In this document: one piece after another, positions 7,577 to 16,800 of the stretch
Layout: each line of letters begins with the position of its first letter
How positions within the stretch are numbered: position 1 is the stretch's first letter
Source of the DNA: JAHBXL01 sp038247555
GTDB lineage: Bacteria > Planctomycetota > Phycisphaerae > Phycisphaerales > UBA1924
Length of the DNA: 24,186 nt
Direction of reading: 5' to 3'
Assembly (NCBI GenBank): GCA_038247555.1
Contig: JBBRUT010000043.1
Coordinates: forward strand, 1-24,186
Made by a program: the position numbers and the translations under genes
Notes under the pieces: model-generated
What the model saw: only the letters and a program-made list of their open reading frames with translations
Told to the model about the DNA's origin: nothing
The model's database searches: none

Positions 7577-9136
7577 ATGAGTTTCTGGACACCCGAGAAT
7601 CTTCGTTCTGTGACCGCCGGCACGTGGCTCATCCGCCCGCCGCGGCTGGAGGTTCCGCCCGATCGACCGGCGGATTTTCCTTCTCCGCCAGCGCACCCGT
7701 TTGTCGCGGGTTTGTCGACAGATACGCGCGAGGTGAAGCCGGGTCAGGCGTTCCTCGCGCTGCGTGGCGAGAACCACGATGCGCACCGGTTTCTTGCTCA
7801 GGCCGTGACCGCCGGCGCGATGATCCTGATCATCGACGATGAGGGTGCGGTTCCGACCGGTGGGTTTACACCTGCGGCGGGTGTGCTGAAGGTCGCGGAC
7901 ACGGGCAAGGCCCTGCTGAAGATCGCCGCGGCGTATCGCGAGTCGCTCAAGGGCACGCGGGTCATCGCGGTTTGCGGCTCCAACGGCAAGACGACGACGA
8001 CGCGGCTCATTGAGCAGGTGCTGCACACGACGTTGCGCGGAACGGCCTCGAAGAAGTCGTTCAACAACGCGGTCGGTGTGCCGCTCACGATCCTTCGGGC
8101 CCAGCCCGCCGATCAGTACCTGCTCTGCGAGGTTGGCACGAATGCGCCAGGCGAGATCGCGACGCTCGCGGCGGTCGTGCAGCCGGATATCGCCGTCATT
8201 ACCTCCATCGGATGCGAGCACCTTGAGGGGCTGGGGGATTTGGCGGGGGTCGCGGCGGAAGAAGCGAGCGTGCTGAAGTTCCTCCGGCCCAAGGGCTGCG
8301 CGATCATCAATACCGATTCGCCGGAGCTTGAGAGCGCGATCCGCAAGTACAAGCCCGCCACGCTGGTGCGGTTTGGCCGCGGCAGCAAGGAAGTGCCCGC
8401 AGATATTCGTATCGGCAGTTCCGGGGTCGAGTGCATCGACGAGGCCGACGCATCGGGCAAGGGTTTTACGGGCATCGGCTTTACCATCAACGACCGGTTC
8501 AAGGTCCGCCTGCCGATCCTGGGCGAGCACAACGCCATGAACGCTCTGGCGGCGTATGCCGTTGGCCGGCGCATGGCGATCGAGGAAGGCCGGATCATCG
8601 AGGCGTTGTCCGGCGCGGGTGGTGCGGAGATGCGGCTCCAGCTTTCGCGGATCGGCCTCCGGGGCGGGGGCGAGGCGCGGATCCTGAACGATGCGTACAA
8701 CGCGAACCCGGATTCGATGTTGGCCGCGATCGCAACATTGGCCGCGCTCCGGCCGGGTTCGGCGGGCAGCGGCGGCGGCAGGCGCATCGCGATCCTGGGG
8801 GACATGTTCGAGCTTGGCCCCGCCGCGGCGGAGCTGCACGGGTTGGTGATCGCGCGGCTGGCGGAGCTTGGCGAATCGATCGGGTTGGCAGTGCTGATCG
8901 GCGAGCAGATGTGCCGCGCGGCGGAGTCGCTGCGGTTGGCGGGCAGGGGGGACGATCGGCTGCTCCTGCTTCCGGCCGGGGATGAAGGGTCGTTCCGCGA
9001 GGCGGCGGCGGTGATCGGTCCACAGGATGTCGTGCTGCTCAAGGCTTCACGCCGAATGCGTTTGGAGCGCGTTCTGTCTGCCCTCACCGAGCAAACGTCT
9101 GGCGCGTCCGCGCCTGTCGCCGCGATAGCCTCCTGA
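7577..9136 (+). CDS. murF: UDP-N-acetylmuramoyl-tripeptide--D-alanyl-D-alanine ligase (MurF)
   Basis: Adds D-Ala-D-Ala to UDP-MurNAc-tripeptide, completing the cytoplasmic pentapeptide precursor. The 519-aa protein has an N-domain with LSTDTREVKPGQAFLAL, the ATP loop GSNGKTTTT (134-142), TKKSFNN-like SKKSFNNAVGVPLT, the central GCEHLEGLGD, and NDAYNANPDSM (371-381) in the C-terminal domain. The family's usual length is about 450-500 aa, so it is complete and slightly long at the N-terminus. ATG 7577 is preferred over an in-frame GTG at 7526, which overlaps murE, because AAGGAT lies upstream and the encoded extension has no family similarity. It lies between murE and mraY, matching the order of the steps. 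Confidence 0.95.
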   Translation: MSFWTPENLRSVTAGTWLIRPPRLEVPPDRPADFPSPPAHPFVAGLSTDTREVKPGQAFLALRGENHDAHRFLAQAVTAGAMILIIDDEGAVPTGGFTPAAGVLKVADTGKALLKIAAAYRESLKGTRVIAVCGSNGKTTTTRLIEQVLHTTLRGTASKKSFNNAVGVPLTILRAQPADQYLLCEVGTNAPGEIATLAAVVQPDIAVITSIGCEHLEGLGDLAGVAAEEASVLKFLRPKGCAIINTDSPELESAIRKYKPATLVRFGRGSKEVPADIRIGSSGVECIDEADASGKGFTGIGFTINDRFKVRLPILGEHNAMNALAAYAVGRRMAIEEGRIIEALSGAGGAEMRLQLSRIGLRGGGEARILNDAYNANPDSMLAAIATLAALRPGSAGSGGGRRIAILGDMFELGPAAAELHGLVIARLAELGESIGLAVLIGEQMCRAAESLRLAGRGDDRLLLLPAGDEGSFREAAAVIGPQDVVLLKASRRMRLERVLSALTEQTSGASAPVAAIAS

Positions 9137-9219
9137 CCGATTAAGGGAGCTTTGGCAGTTCGCATCAGCCTCGCGGCGGGATGCCGCTCTGCGCATCGGC
9201 CCGGCACGCAACCGATCAC

Positions 9220-10413
9220 ATGCTCTATCTCCTCTATAAAGCGCTTCAGGACTGGCTTGTCGATGCCAAGATCGACTGGCTGTTCATGGTGCTGGATCAA
9301 CTTGCGTTCCGCGCCATGGCCGCGGCCGGACTGAGCTTTGCCATCGTTCTGTTTGCCGGGCGGCCGATCATCGACTGGCTCCGGCGCAAGAAGATCGGCG
9401 ACACCGGCCTGACGGATGCCGAAGCGCTCCGCCACCGCGCCCAATCCAAAGCCAATGTGCCGACCATGGGGGGTATACTGATCGTCGGGGGAATCCTGCT
9501 CAGCGTCGGGCTGCTGGCGGATGTCTCGAACTTCTATGTCATCCTCGGTCTAGCCACCATGCTGTGGCTCGCGGTGCTGGGGGGGATGGATGACTGGCTG
9601 AAGCTCACCGCGGCGTCGCGCCCCGGCGGCTCGCGGCAGGGCCTTTACGCCTGGGAGAAGCTGGTCTTCCAGCTTGGCTTGGGGCTGATGGTGGCCTGGT
9701 TTGTCTACAACCACGGCGATTCCGCGGCGCCCAATGACCTGGGCCATGTTCTCAACCTGCCCTTCCAGAAGACCTATCTGCGGGATGAGACCGGCGTCCT
9801 CGACGTTTCCGCCTCGCTGTTCTATCTGCCGCGCTTCCTGTTTGTGATCATCGGGATGCTCATGATCGCGGGGATGTCCAATGCCCTGAACATCACCGAC
9901 GGCATGGATGGCCTTGCGACCGGGATTACATCGATCGTTGCGCTGGGGCTGGTCGTGCTGACGAGCATCGCCGGGGGAACATTTGCGCAGGTTCTGCTGG
10001 TCCCGCAGATCACCGAATCGGCGGAGCTTGTGGTGATCGCCGCGGCGATGGCGGGGGCGTGCCTGGGCTTCCTGTGGTGGAACTGCTCTCCCGCATCGGT
10101 GTTCATGGGCGATACCGGATCGCTGGCGCTGGGCGGTCTGGTTGCGTACCTGGCGGTGGTGATCCGCCAGGAGATCCTGGTTCTGCTCATGTGCGGCGTG
10201 TTCCTGATCGAGATCGGATCGGTGGTGCTGCAGGTCGGCTGGTTCAAGTACACGCGAATCCGCTTTGGTGTGGGCCGACGGCTGTTCAAGGTCGCGCCGA
10301 TCCATCACCACTTCCATCTGCTCGGGTGGCCGGAGCAGCAGGTGGTGTCGCGGTTCTGGATCATCACCGCAACGCTGGTCATCGCGTCGCTGGCGCTGAT
10401 CAAGCTGCGATGA
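9220..10413 (+). CDS. mraY: Phospho-N-acetylmuramoyl-pentapeptide-transferase (MraY)
   Basis: Integral membrane enzyme that transfers phospho-MurNAc-pentapeptide to undecaprenyl phosphate, forming lipid I. The 397 aa give about ten hydrophobic segments and all key motifs: KANVPTMGG, the Asp pair in GGMDDWLK (D124, D125), NITDGMDGLA (D227, D230), FMGDTGSLALGG, and the cytoplasmic triple His in APIHHHF (H362-H364). ATG 9220 starts with the usual MLYLLYKAL; the frame is open to ATG 9181 but those residues are not family-like. No clear Shine-Dalgarno site precedes either. The upstream gap to murF is 83 bases. murD, ftsW and murG, often next in a dcw cluster, do not follow; instead the gene meets a convergent operon. 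Confidence 0.97.
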   Translation: MLYLLYKALQDWLVDAKIDWLFMVLDQLAFRAMAAAGLSFAIVLFAGRPIIDWLRRKKIGDTGLTDAEALRHRAQSKANVPTMGGILIVGGILLSVGLLADVSNFYVILGLATMLWLAVLGGMDDWLKLTAASRPGGSRQGLYAWEKLVFQLGLGLMVAWFVYNHGDSAAPNDLGHVLNLPFQKTYLRDETGVLDVSASLFYLPRFLFVIIGMLMIAGMSNALNITDGMDGLATGITSIVALGLVVLTSIAGGTFAQVLLVPQITESAELVVIAAAMAGACLGFLWWNCSPASVFMGDTGSLALGGLVAYLAVVIRQEILVLLMCGVFLIEIGSVVLQVGWFKYTRIRFGVGRRLFKVAPIHHHFHLLGWPEQQVVSRFWIITATLVIASLALIKLR

Positions 10414-10452
10414 TCAGGGAAAGTGCCGCAAGCGCGGAGCTGTGGGCGTAAC

Positions 10453-10481
10453 GCATCGCGGCGGTGGTGCTGCCGCGGTGC
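10453..10481. terminator. 12-bp hairpin between convergent mraY and the envelope operon
   Basis: GCATCGCGGCGG (10453-10464) pairs with CTGCCGCGGTGC (10470-10481) along all 12 positions, two of them G-U wobbles, around a 5-base loop. It is 39 bases after the mraY stop and 33 bases beyond the stop of the convergent gene, so it could serve both directions. There is no T-run on either side, so classical intrinsic termination is uncertain. The other bases of this 101-bp gap hold nothing recognisable. Confidence 0.55.
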
Positions 10482-10514
10482 ACTGCTCTCAGCTTTCCAT
10501 ACTCTGCACTCTCA

Positions 10515-11825
10515 CTATCGCAGCAGCAGCACCCGCTCCAGCCGCACGCGGTCCCGGATCGGCCCAAGCTCGCCCGGCTCGACACGAACGCGCAGGCGGT
10601 CGCCGGCGGTGGTTGTGCCGAGATCGGCTGTCAGGGGGACGAGTAAGGCGGTGTTTCCCAGCTTCATGCGGGCGACTTCCCGCGCAGCGCTCCCGGCGGT
10701 CAAGAGTTCGACGACGACCACGCACTCGCCCCAGACGGCGTCGACATCGTCAAGCCTGGCTGTGCCGACCACCCGGGTGACGCCTGTTGGTAGAGCCCAC
10801 TCAACCTCCATCGGGCCGGGAAGCAGGACATCCGCCGCGCCAAGGGCCGCGGGGATCGCGTCGACCGCGTCGATCCGCGGGCCGGGCCGGCGCGACAGCC
10901 CGATGGGGCGGTAGCTGAGGAAATCGAGGCCCGCCAGAGGCAGTACGCGGGAGGAGTCGAAGGCGATCGCGCTCAGTTCGGCCGTTGAAAACTGTGCCGT
11001 GGCGACGGTGCCGGGCGATTCGGACGCAGCACCTGCGGGACCACCTGCCCTTCTGGCGGCGCTGGCCGTCAATGAAAGCACGCTGCGCTGGGTGTCTGTC
11101 TCGATGGCTGCGAGCCGCACCACAGATCCATCGGCCAGCCATGCGACCGGACCAGCCAACGCTTGACGCGGATTGGCAAACTGGGCGCGGACGATCTGAT
11201 CCACGGGAATGGTGACGGGTGTTCCACCCGCATCAATCGTCAGCGCAAAGCCCTCCCCCCCGCTGCGGGGACCGATGGATTCAAGAAAGCCTTCGAGCCG
11301 ATCGCCGTTAACAAGCCAGACCGTATCGGCCTTCGCGGAGCTTGATGCCGGCACCACGGCTTCGGTAGCGCTTGGCCGCATCACAAACCGGGCAACCTCA
11401 TCGAGAGAGAACAGCAGTGTGCCGAAACGCTCGTGCAGCCAGGCGATTGTCTCACCATTGGCGCTGATGTGGCCGGGTCTCCCCACAAAGCGCTGGCCGT
11501 CAATAAGCTCGATGAACGGCGCGCCCGCGAGGGTCCACGCATCGATCGCCGCGGCACCCGGGGAGGGTTGTCCTTCGGCCCACGCGGAGGGAACAAGGGC
11601 GATGGTTTCCGCGAGGGTTCGGGTTTGGGCGACGCCTCGCACATCGATCACGGAGAGCTGGCCGCCTGGAGCACCCGGAGCGGTTTTGATCGAAGCGATC
11701 CCGACGCGTTCGACTGCGCCGGCCGCATCCATTCTTCCGCCGTCGAAGACCAGCTGCGCCGCTGCGGCTGTGGCAAGCGAGCCGGTGAGTGCCAGCGAGA
11801 TGGTTGTTGAAAGGCCGATTCGCAT
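10515..11825 (-). CDS. Secreted beta-rich repeat protein with NPCBM-like C-terminus
   Basis: A 436-aa exported protein, last gene of the minus-strand block. It has a signal peptide (residues 1 to about 23, ending ATAAAAQ). Three similar beta-type modules share a hydrophobic-x-DG-hydrophobic-x-G core: FIELIDGQRFVGRPG (about 103-117, followed by LFSLDEVARFVM), VWLVNGDRLEGFL (169-181, followed by IPVDQIVRAQF), and VAWLADGSVVRLAAI (226-240). The end (about 345-436), with TARLDDVDAVWGECVVVVELL, resembles NPCBM-type carbohydrate-binding modules that start with an F/V-x-A-x-x-GLDD pattern. Glycan binding at the cell surface is therefore an inference, not shown. ATG 11825 has GGAGG ten bases upstream. 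The upstream gene ends 83 bases away. Confidence 0.85.
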   Translation of the reverse strand: MRIGLSTTISLALTGSLATAAAAQLVFDGGRMDAAGAVERVGIASIKTAPGAPGGQLSVIDVRGVAQTRTLAETIALVPSAWAEGQPSPGAAAIDAWTLAGAPFIELIDGQRFVGRPGHISANGETIAWLHERFGTLLFSLDEVARFVMRPSATEAVVPASSSAKADTVWLVNGDRLEGFLESIGPRSGGEGFALTIDAGGTPVTIPVDQIVRAQFANPRQALAGPVAWLADGSVVRLAAIETDTQRSVLSLTASAARRAGGPAGAASESPGTVATAQFSTAELSAIAFDSSRVLPLAGLDFLSYRPIGLSRRPGPRIDAVDAIPAALGAADVLLPGPMEVEWALPTGVTRVVGTARLDDVDAVWGECVVVVELLTAGSAAREVARMKLGNTALLVPLTADLGTTTAGDRLRVRVEPGELGPIRDRVRLERVLLLR

Positions 11826-11908
11826 TCCGTGCTTGCCTCCATCCGCGATCGCGGCCCGATTCCAAACACACTCGAAGCCGCATCGGCGTCCGGGCCGCGG
11901 ACCGGCGG

Positions 11909-13024
11909 TTACTTCTGGAAGATCGGCAATAACCGCTTGGGCATTTGCAGAACAATCAGCGACATCGCTGTGCCGTACGCCGGGCCGACGCTTTGATCGG
12001 GCCAGGAGCCTTCCGGGTCCTGGCGATCAAGCAGTTCCTTGCGGATCGCCGGCCACCACGCGGCCCAGTGCTTGCCGCCCGCCAGGAACATCGCCTGTAC
12101 GGCGTAGTAGTGACCGTAGAAGTAGTGGGCGCTGGGCGCGCTGGTCGCGCCGGGGAGCGCGGTCGTCGTGAGATACTCAACCCCCTTGTCGAGCGCATCG
12201 TCGCGGTAGATGCCGGCGTAGTAGAGGCTTGCCACGCCCGCCGCGCTCCGCGGCCATGCCGAGAAGCCCTGGTTGAGCTGGTAGCGGAAGCCGCCATCGG
12301 GGTTCTGGCACCGCCGGACGTACTCAACGGCCTTGTCAACGACTTCCTTGGGCACTTCGATGCCGGCGTTGCGGGCCGAACGCAGCGCCATGATCTGGCA
12401 GATCGTGACCGAGACATCGGCATCGTATGGGACGGGGTTGTAGCGCCAGCCGCCATCGGGGTTCTGCGACTGTTCGATCAATCGGCACGCCTTGACGAGC
12501 GCCTCGTGCACGCGCGCGGAGTAGGCGGTTTCCCCGCCGCCCTGCGTCATGCCGTAGATCTCGCCGAGGAAGAGCGCGGCAAAGCCGTGGCCGTACATGG
12601 GACCGTTGGTTGAATCCGCCGCGAGCAGGCCGGTCTCGGTGGAGCTCTTGAGAACGAACTCGAGGCCGGCCTCGACGTTCTTGGCGTATGGCCCGCGGCC
12701 GGGTAGGTTGCCATCGCCCATGAGCGCGATGCACGCGACTGCCGTCACAGCGATGTTCTTGCCGAAGCGGCCGGATCCGAACGATCCGTCCTCGTTCTGC
12801 TCTTTGATCAGGTAGGCCAGACCTTTCTGAATCGCCTCATCAAGCTCGGGCGTAATCTCATCTTCCAGCGGCTGGTTCTCGGCGGATGCGCCGCCATCGG
12901 CACGCGCATCGGCCGCGGCGTCCCCTGCGGGCGCGCCGGGTGCGGCGGGCGGCTGGTCCTGCGCGAGCGCAGCGCCGGCAGACACGAGAGACACACAGAA
13001 GATCATGATGATCTGGCGGACCAC
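11909..13024 (-). CDS. Secreted alpha-alpha toroid protein (prenyltransferase/squalene-oxidase repeats)
   Basis: The 371-aa protein starts with a clean signal peptide (MVRQIIMIFCVSLVSAGAALA) and an Ala/Asp-rich linker, then an alpha-alpha barrel marked by QW-like repeats: QNEDGSFG (76), QNPDGGWRY (187), QNPDGGFRY (240), QDPEGSW (335). The DxDD acid motif of squalene-hopene cyclases is absent; the nearest is DADVS (202-206), so terpene cyclase activity is not supported, and export argues against protein prenylation. A binding or scaffold role is more likely. GTG 13024 is chosen over GTG 13060 because GAAGGG lies seven bases upstream and the signal peptide then starts at residue 1. It is 40 bases downstream of the poly-Gln gene and presumably cotranscribed. 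Confidence 0.88.
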   Translation of the reverse strand: MVRQIIMIFCVSLVSAGAALAQDQPPAAPGAPAGDAAADARADGGASAENQPLEDEITPELDEAIQKGLAYLIKEQNEDGSFGSGRFGKNIAVTAVACIALMGDGNLPGRGPYAKNVEAGLEFVLKSSTETGLLAADSTNGPMYGHGFAALFLGEIYGMTQGGGETAYSARVHEALVKACRLIEQSQNPDGGWRYNPVPYDADVSVTICQIMALRSARNAGIEVPKEVVDKAVEYVRRCQNPDGGFRYQLNQGFSAWPRSAAGVASLYYAGIYRDDALDKGVEYLTTTALPGATSAPSAHYFYGHYYAVQAMFLAGGKHWAAWWPAIRKELLDRQDPEGSWPDQSVGPAYGTAMSLIVLQMPKRLLPIFQK

Positions 13025-13064
13025 GGGTGAACCCTTCGATGAACGAACCGAATGCGACACCGCT

Positions 13065-13874
13065 TCACGGCCGAGCGGAACTCTCTTCCGCGAGTCGACG
13101 GTAGTACTCCTGCGTCATCCGGTTGTAGAGCGAGCTGAAACGGTCGCTTGAACCCTGCAGCAGCATCTGCCGGACGCGCGCCGGGAGCGCGCCCCACGCC
13201 GCGCGGGCCGAGTCGAGCTCGGGGTTCAGTGCGCCTTCCTGAAGCTCCGGACCATCGTGCTCCTGCGGCTCGCCGCTGCCGGGCTGCTGCGAGGATTGCT
13301 GCTGTTGTTGCTGTTGCTGCCGCTGGCGGGGCTCGCTGCTTTGCTGGTCCTGCTCACCGGGTTGCTGCTGCTGCTGTTGCTGCTGGGCCTGGCGATCAAG
13401 ACTGCTGATGAGTTGATCGAGCTTTCGCAGAGCATCCTCCTGGATGCGCTGGGTCGACAGGCCGACATCACGGGTATCCGTCAGGCGCCTCGCGGCGTCG
13501 CGCATCAGGCCCGCGGCCTGATCAAACGCCTGGCCAAGTTCCGCACCTGAGAGGAGCTTGTCGAGTTCATTCTTCGCGGCGTCGGGCGCAGCTTCGCCCT
13601 CTTTAGGCTTGTCGTTGCCGGTACCGAGGAGATCATCGAGTGAAGGGAGATCATCCGACTTTGCACCGCTGGGCTTGTCGGCCTCGGGCTTCTTGGGTGG
13701 CACGCCTGCGGAAGCAGGGGGTGTTGCGGGAGGAGTGGGCGTTGCCGGAGCGACCGGCGCGGCCTCGGCGGGTTCGGGCGGCTGGGGTACGGGTGCGGGC
13801 GATTGCGCGCTCGCGCCTGCCGCGAAAGCCAACAGAGCGTGAACCGTGATGGCCGCGAACAGAGAATTCATCAT
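13065..13874 (-). CDS. Secreted poly-glutamine low-complexity protein
   Basis: A 269-aa protein with a signal peptide (1 to about 23, AAGASAQ). It continues with a Pro/Ala-rich stretch (25-60), a short acidic DDLPSLDDLLG motif (74-84), a helix (about 107-160), two eight-residue Gln runs (164-171 and 186-193), and a conserved-looking C-terminus, WGALPARVRQMLLQGSSDRF (227-246), ending YYRRLAEE. That last module recurs in planctomycete proteins encoded next to large coiled-coil VWA-cluster proteins. The start codon overlaps the stop of the 1285-aa gene (ATGA), implying translational coupling. The Gln-rich composition matches that of the upstream protein, suggesting they interact; this is inference. 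No enzymatic motif is visible. Confidence 0.85.
   Translation of the reverse strand: MMNSLFAAITVHALLAFAAGASAQSPAPVPQPPEPAEAAPVAPATPTPPATPPASAGVPPKKPEADKPSGAKSDDLPSLDDLLGTGNDKPKEGEAAPDAAKNELDKLLSGAELGQAFDQAAGLMRDAARRLTDTRDVGLSTQRIQEDALRKLDQLISSLDRQAQQQQQQQQPGEQDQQSSEPRQRQQQQQQQQSSQQPGSGEPQEHDGPELQEGALNPELDSARAAWGALPARVRQMLLQGSSDRFSSLYNRMTQEYYRRLAEESSARP
13296..13385 (-). repeat. CAG/CAA trinucleotide repeats encoding two poly-Gln tracts
   Basis: Two runs of eight consecutive Gln codons (13362-13385 and 13296-13319), mixing CAG and CAA on the coding strand, flank a Gln/Ser/Glu-rich linker. They are in-frame microsatellites and could vary in length without disrupting the gene. Confidence 0.9.
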
Positions 13875-16800
13875 GGCGCGGGCTCCTGCGGCGCGGGCGT
13901 GGGTTCCGGGCGGGCGGGTTCGGCGGGCGGGGGGTCCGCGGGCGGGGGGTCCGCGGGCGGGGGTTCCGCGGACTTGCTGCCAGGCTCGATGCCGCGGGGT
14001 GCGCCCTGGCCGTTCTGCTCTGCGAGTCGGTCGAGCAGTTGGCGCGCCTGTGTTGCAATGCCATCCTGCAGACGGATCGCATCTTCGACGACGGCCGCGC
14101 GAGTGGAGGGAGCGCCTTCATCGGCCTCCCGGGTCATCTCGATCGCTTCCTGCTGCATGGAGCGGAGCAGCTTGAGCTCTGCGGCGGGCGGCACAAGCGG
14201 CTGCTGGCCTGCCTGGCCTCCTCCGCCGCCCTGCTGATCTTGCTCCTGCTCACGGAAGTCCTCATCTTCCTGCTTGGATGAATCCAGTGCATCGATGAGC
14301 GACTGAAGGACTCTGGCGGCGGAAGTCTGCCGGCGCAGAACACCAGCATCGGGTTCGCCCTCGCCAAGCCTGTCGGATGCCGCGGCCATGAGCTCATCGA
14401 GCCGCTTGTGGGCATACTCAAAGACCTTGGCCTCGGAGAGTTCACGGGTCTCGGTGAGCATCGCCGCGATCTCGGTGCGGAGGGCCTGCTGATCTTCGCC
14501 GATCAGCCGCGCGGAGTTGCGAACGCGGCGGGTCAGCTCGACTCCCGCGAGGTCCTGCGTGGAATCGCGCAGCGAGACCTGCCGGGCAAACGCCGCGGCG
14601 TACTTCTTCTTCAGTTCAGCCTTTTTGCGGTTCTGCTCGCGCTGCTGGGCTTCGCGGTCGAGCTTCTCGGCGAGTTCTCGCGCCTCCCGGAGCTTGGTCA
14701 GGCTCAGCTCTTCCTGTCCCTGCGCTTCGCCGGAATCGACCGGGCTTCGACGCAGGGCACCGATCGCGCCGACCTGCGCGGATGCGGCCTCATCGATCAG
14801 CCTTGCGACCGGGACAATCTCGCGCGGCCCGTTGTTGGCTTCATCCAGCACTCCCAGCGTGTTGGTGTGCAGACGGGTCATCCCCCTGTCCAGACCTGCG
14901 AACTGGCCCGTCGTCTTGGCGCGGTCGAGCCCGGCGATCTCCTCGGCCTGCTGCGCAATCAACGCATCGAGGGATTCGATAAGGCTTGCGAGCACGCGCC
15001 GGAGCACCTCATCGCGGTTCTTGGCGGTCTGCTCAAGATCGCTGAGCATCTGCTCAAGCGCTTCCATTGCCTGCTGCTGCTGCTGCTGGGCGTTGTTGGT
15101 CTGGTTCTGCTGGGCCTGCTGGGCGGCCTTGTGCATCTTCTCGGGCACCTGCTCGCGCTGGCCTCGGCGCGCGGCTTGGGCCATTGCCTGGGCCGCGGCA
15201 GGGTCCTTCTTCTGCATCTCCTTCTCGCGATCGAGCATGTCCTGGATCGCTTCGCGCGTTTGCTCGGAGAGTTCCCCCTGCTCCTGCGCGATCTGGGCGA
15301 GCTCCTGACGTTCCTGCGGCGTGAGTTGCTCCGCGCTGCGCCCCGTAGTGCGCTGGCCAGCCTCCGCGGTGCGATCTCGCAGCTGTCGCTGCCGCTCAAG
15401 GGCTTGCTCGATCGAGCGCTTCGCCGCCCAGGTGTCCTGACCCTGGTCGAGCATCTCGATCAGCTCCGACAGTTCTTCGCGTACTTCTTCCTGCGCCTGC
15501 TGAGCGGCCTTGCGCTCTTCCTCTCCCGCCTGGGGTGATGCTTCCTGCCCGGCGGATTCCTGCGCGGCCTGCGCGAGCGACTGGCCCGCCTGACCGGAGC
15601 TTTGCCCTGCCCGCTGGAGTGATTGGCGCGACTGCTGCAGGATCGCTTCGAGCGTCGGCTCGGCCATCGCGTTCTCTTCGAGCCGCTGCTCCAGAGCCCC
15701 GATGGCCTCCTGCTGGCGCGACAGGCGCTCCGTCAGTCCGGCTTGGGCGCGTTCGCTCTGCCGGGCCGACTGCTCGCCGGGACGGCCTGAGGCCGTCTGA
15801 AGCTCGCGCTGCTCGGCTTCGAGCTGGATTGCGCCGCGGCGAACATCCGAGAGCTGGTTCCACACCTGCTCGAGCAGTTCCTCGCGCGACATGATGCGCA
15901 GCTTCCGCACCACCGACCGGGCGGGCTCGTGGCGAAGCTCACCGAGCGCGTAGGCATCCGCGGCGAGGGCGGTGATCCAGACTTCGTCGCCAGCTTTCAC
16001 ATTCAACGTTGCCAGATCGAGCGTCGCCTCGATCAGGACCTGCCGGTTGGCGATAGTCGTCCGCGGGGCGAAGCCTCCCGCATTGTCGTTCTGGGCTGGA
16101 GCGCTGGCCGCGGCGGCCTCGACTCGGGCGATCGATTCAGGGGGGCCTTGCGCTTCGGGCGCAGCTCCCTCGGAGCCTTGGGGTCTGCGTGCGATCTGGC
16201 GTTCCAGCGCCACCCACTCCAGGCCAACATCGTCACGCCCTTCCCCGGCGAGTTCGATCACCGCGGTCGCGAGGACAGACTTGTCATGATCCGGCCGCAG
16301 CACCACTGCGCTCGGCGCATTGTCTTCGAGCACGTCGAGCGTGAAGCTGCGTTCCTCGCTGTCGGCGATCCCGTGCTCATCCACGATCTTCACGCCGATG
16401 CGGACGGGACGCGAGAGCGTCCATTCCAGCATCCAGACGCGGGGAAGGAGTGTCAGCTTCGCTTCAGGATCGTTTGCCAGAAGGGTGGCGACATCCTCGC
16501 CCAAGGCCGCGGCAAGCCAGGCTGGCCCGTTCTGTTCGAACTGCTTCTCGGCAGGGACATCCTTGTTGAGCGCAATGCTCAATCTGGCGGTCGACCCCGA
16601 GAGCGAGGCGGGCGGCGCCGCACGCTCATCGATCCCCGTACCAAGATCCACCCTCCGCGCGGCATCTTCTCCGGGCGCGCGAGCATATTCCGGTTCGGTG
16701 ATCTCCAGCGAGGCGCCGGTGACCGCCGGCGGCTCGACCAGCAGCACGCGGGCGAGCGCGGTCTCATCATCGCTGGTGGCGAAGCGATACTCAAGCTCCA

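Noticed and set aside
5572..7632. 686-aa open frame on the minus strand opposite murE
   Set aside because: Antisense shadow with Arg/His-rich composition and no domain; murE is unambiguous. Antisense frames opposite murF (8113-9444) were rejected for the same reason.
11909..13024. Squalene-hopene cyclase
   Set aside because: Too short, no DxDD motif, and carries an export signal.
14408..15538. 376-aa Leu-rich plus-strand frame opposite the coiled-coil gene
   Set aside because: Apparent hydrophobicity comes from reading CAG/GAG codons of the coiled coil backwards as CTG/CTC.
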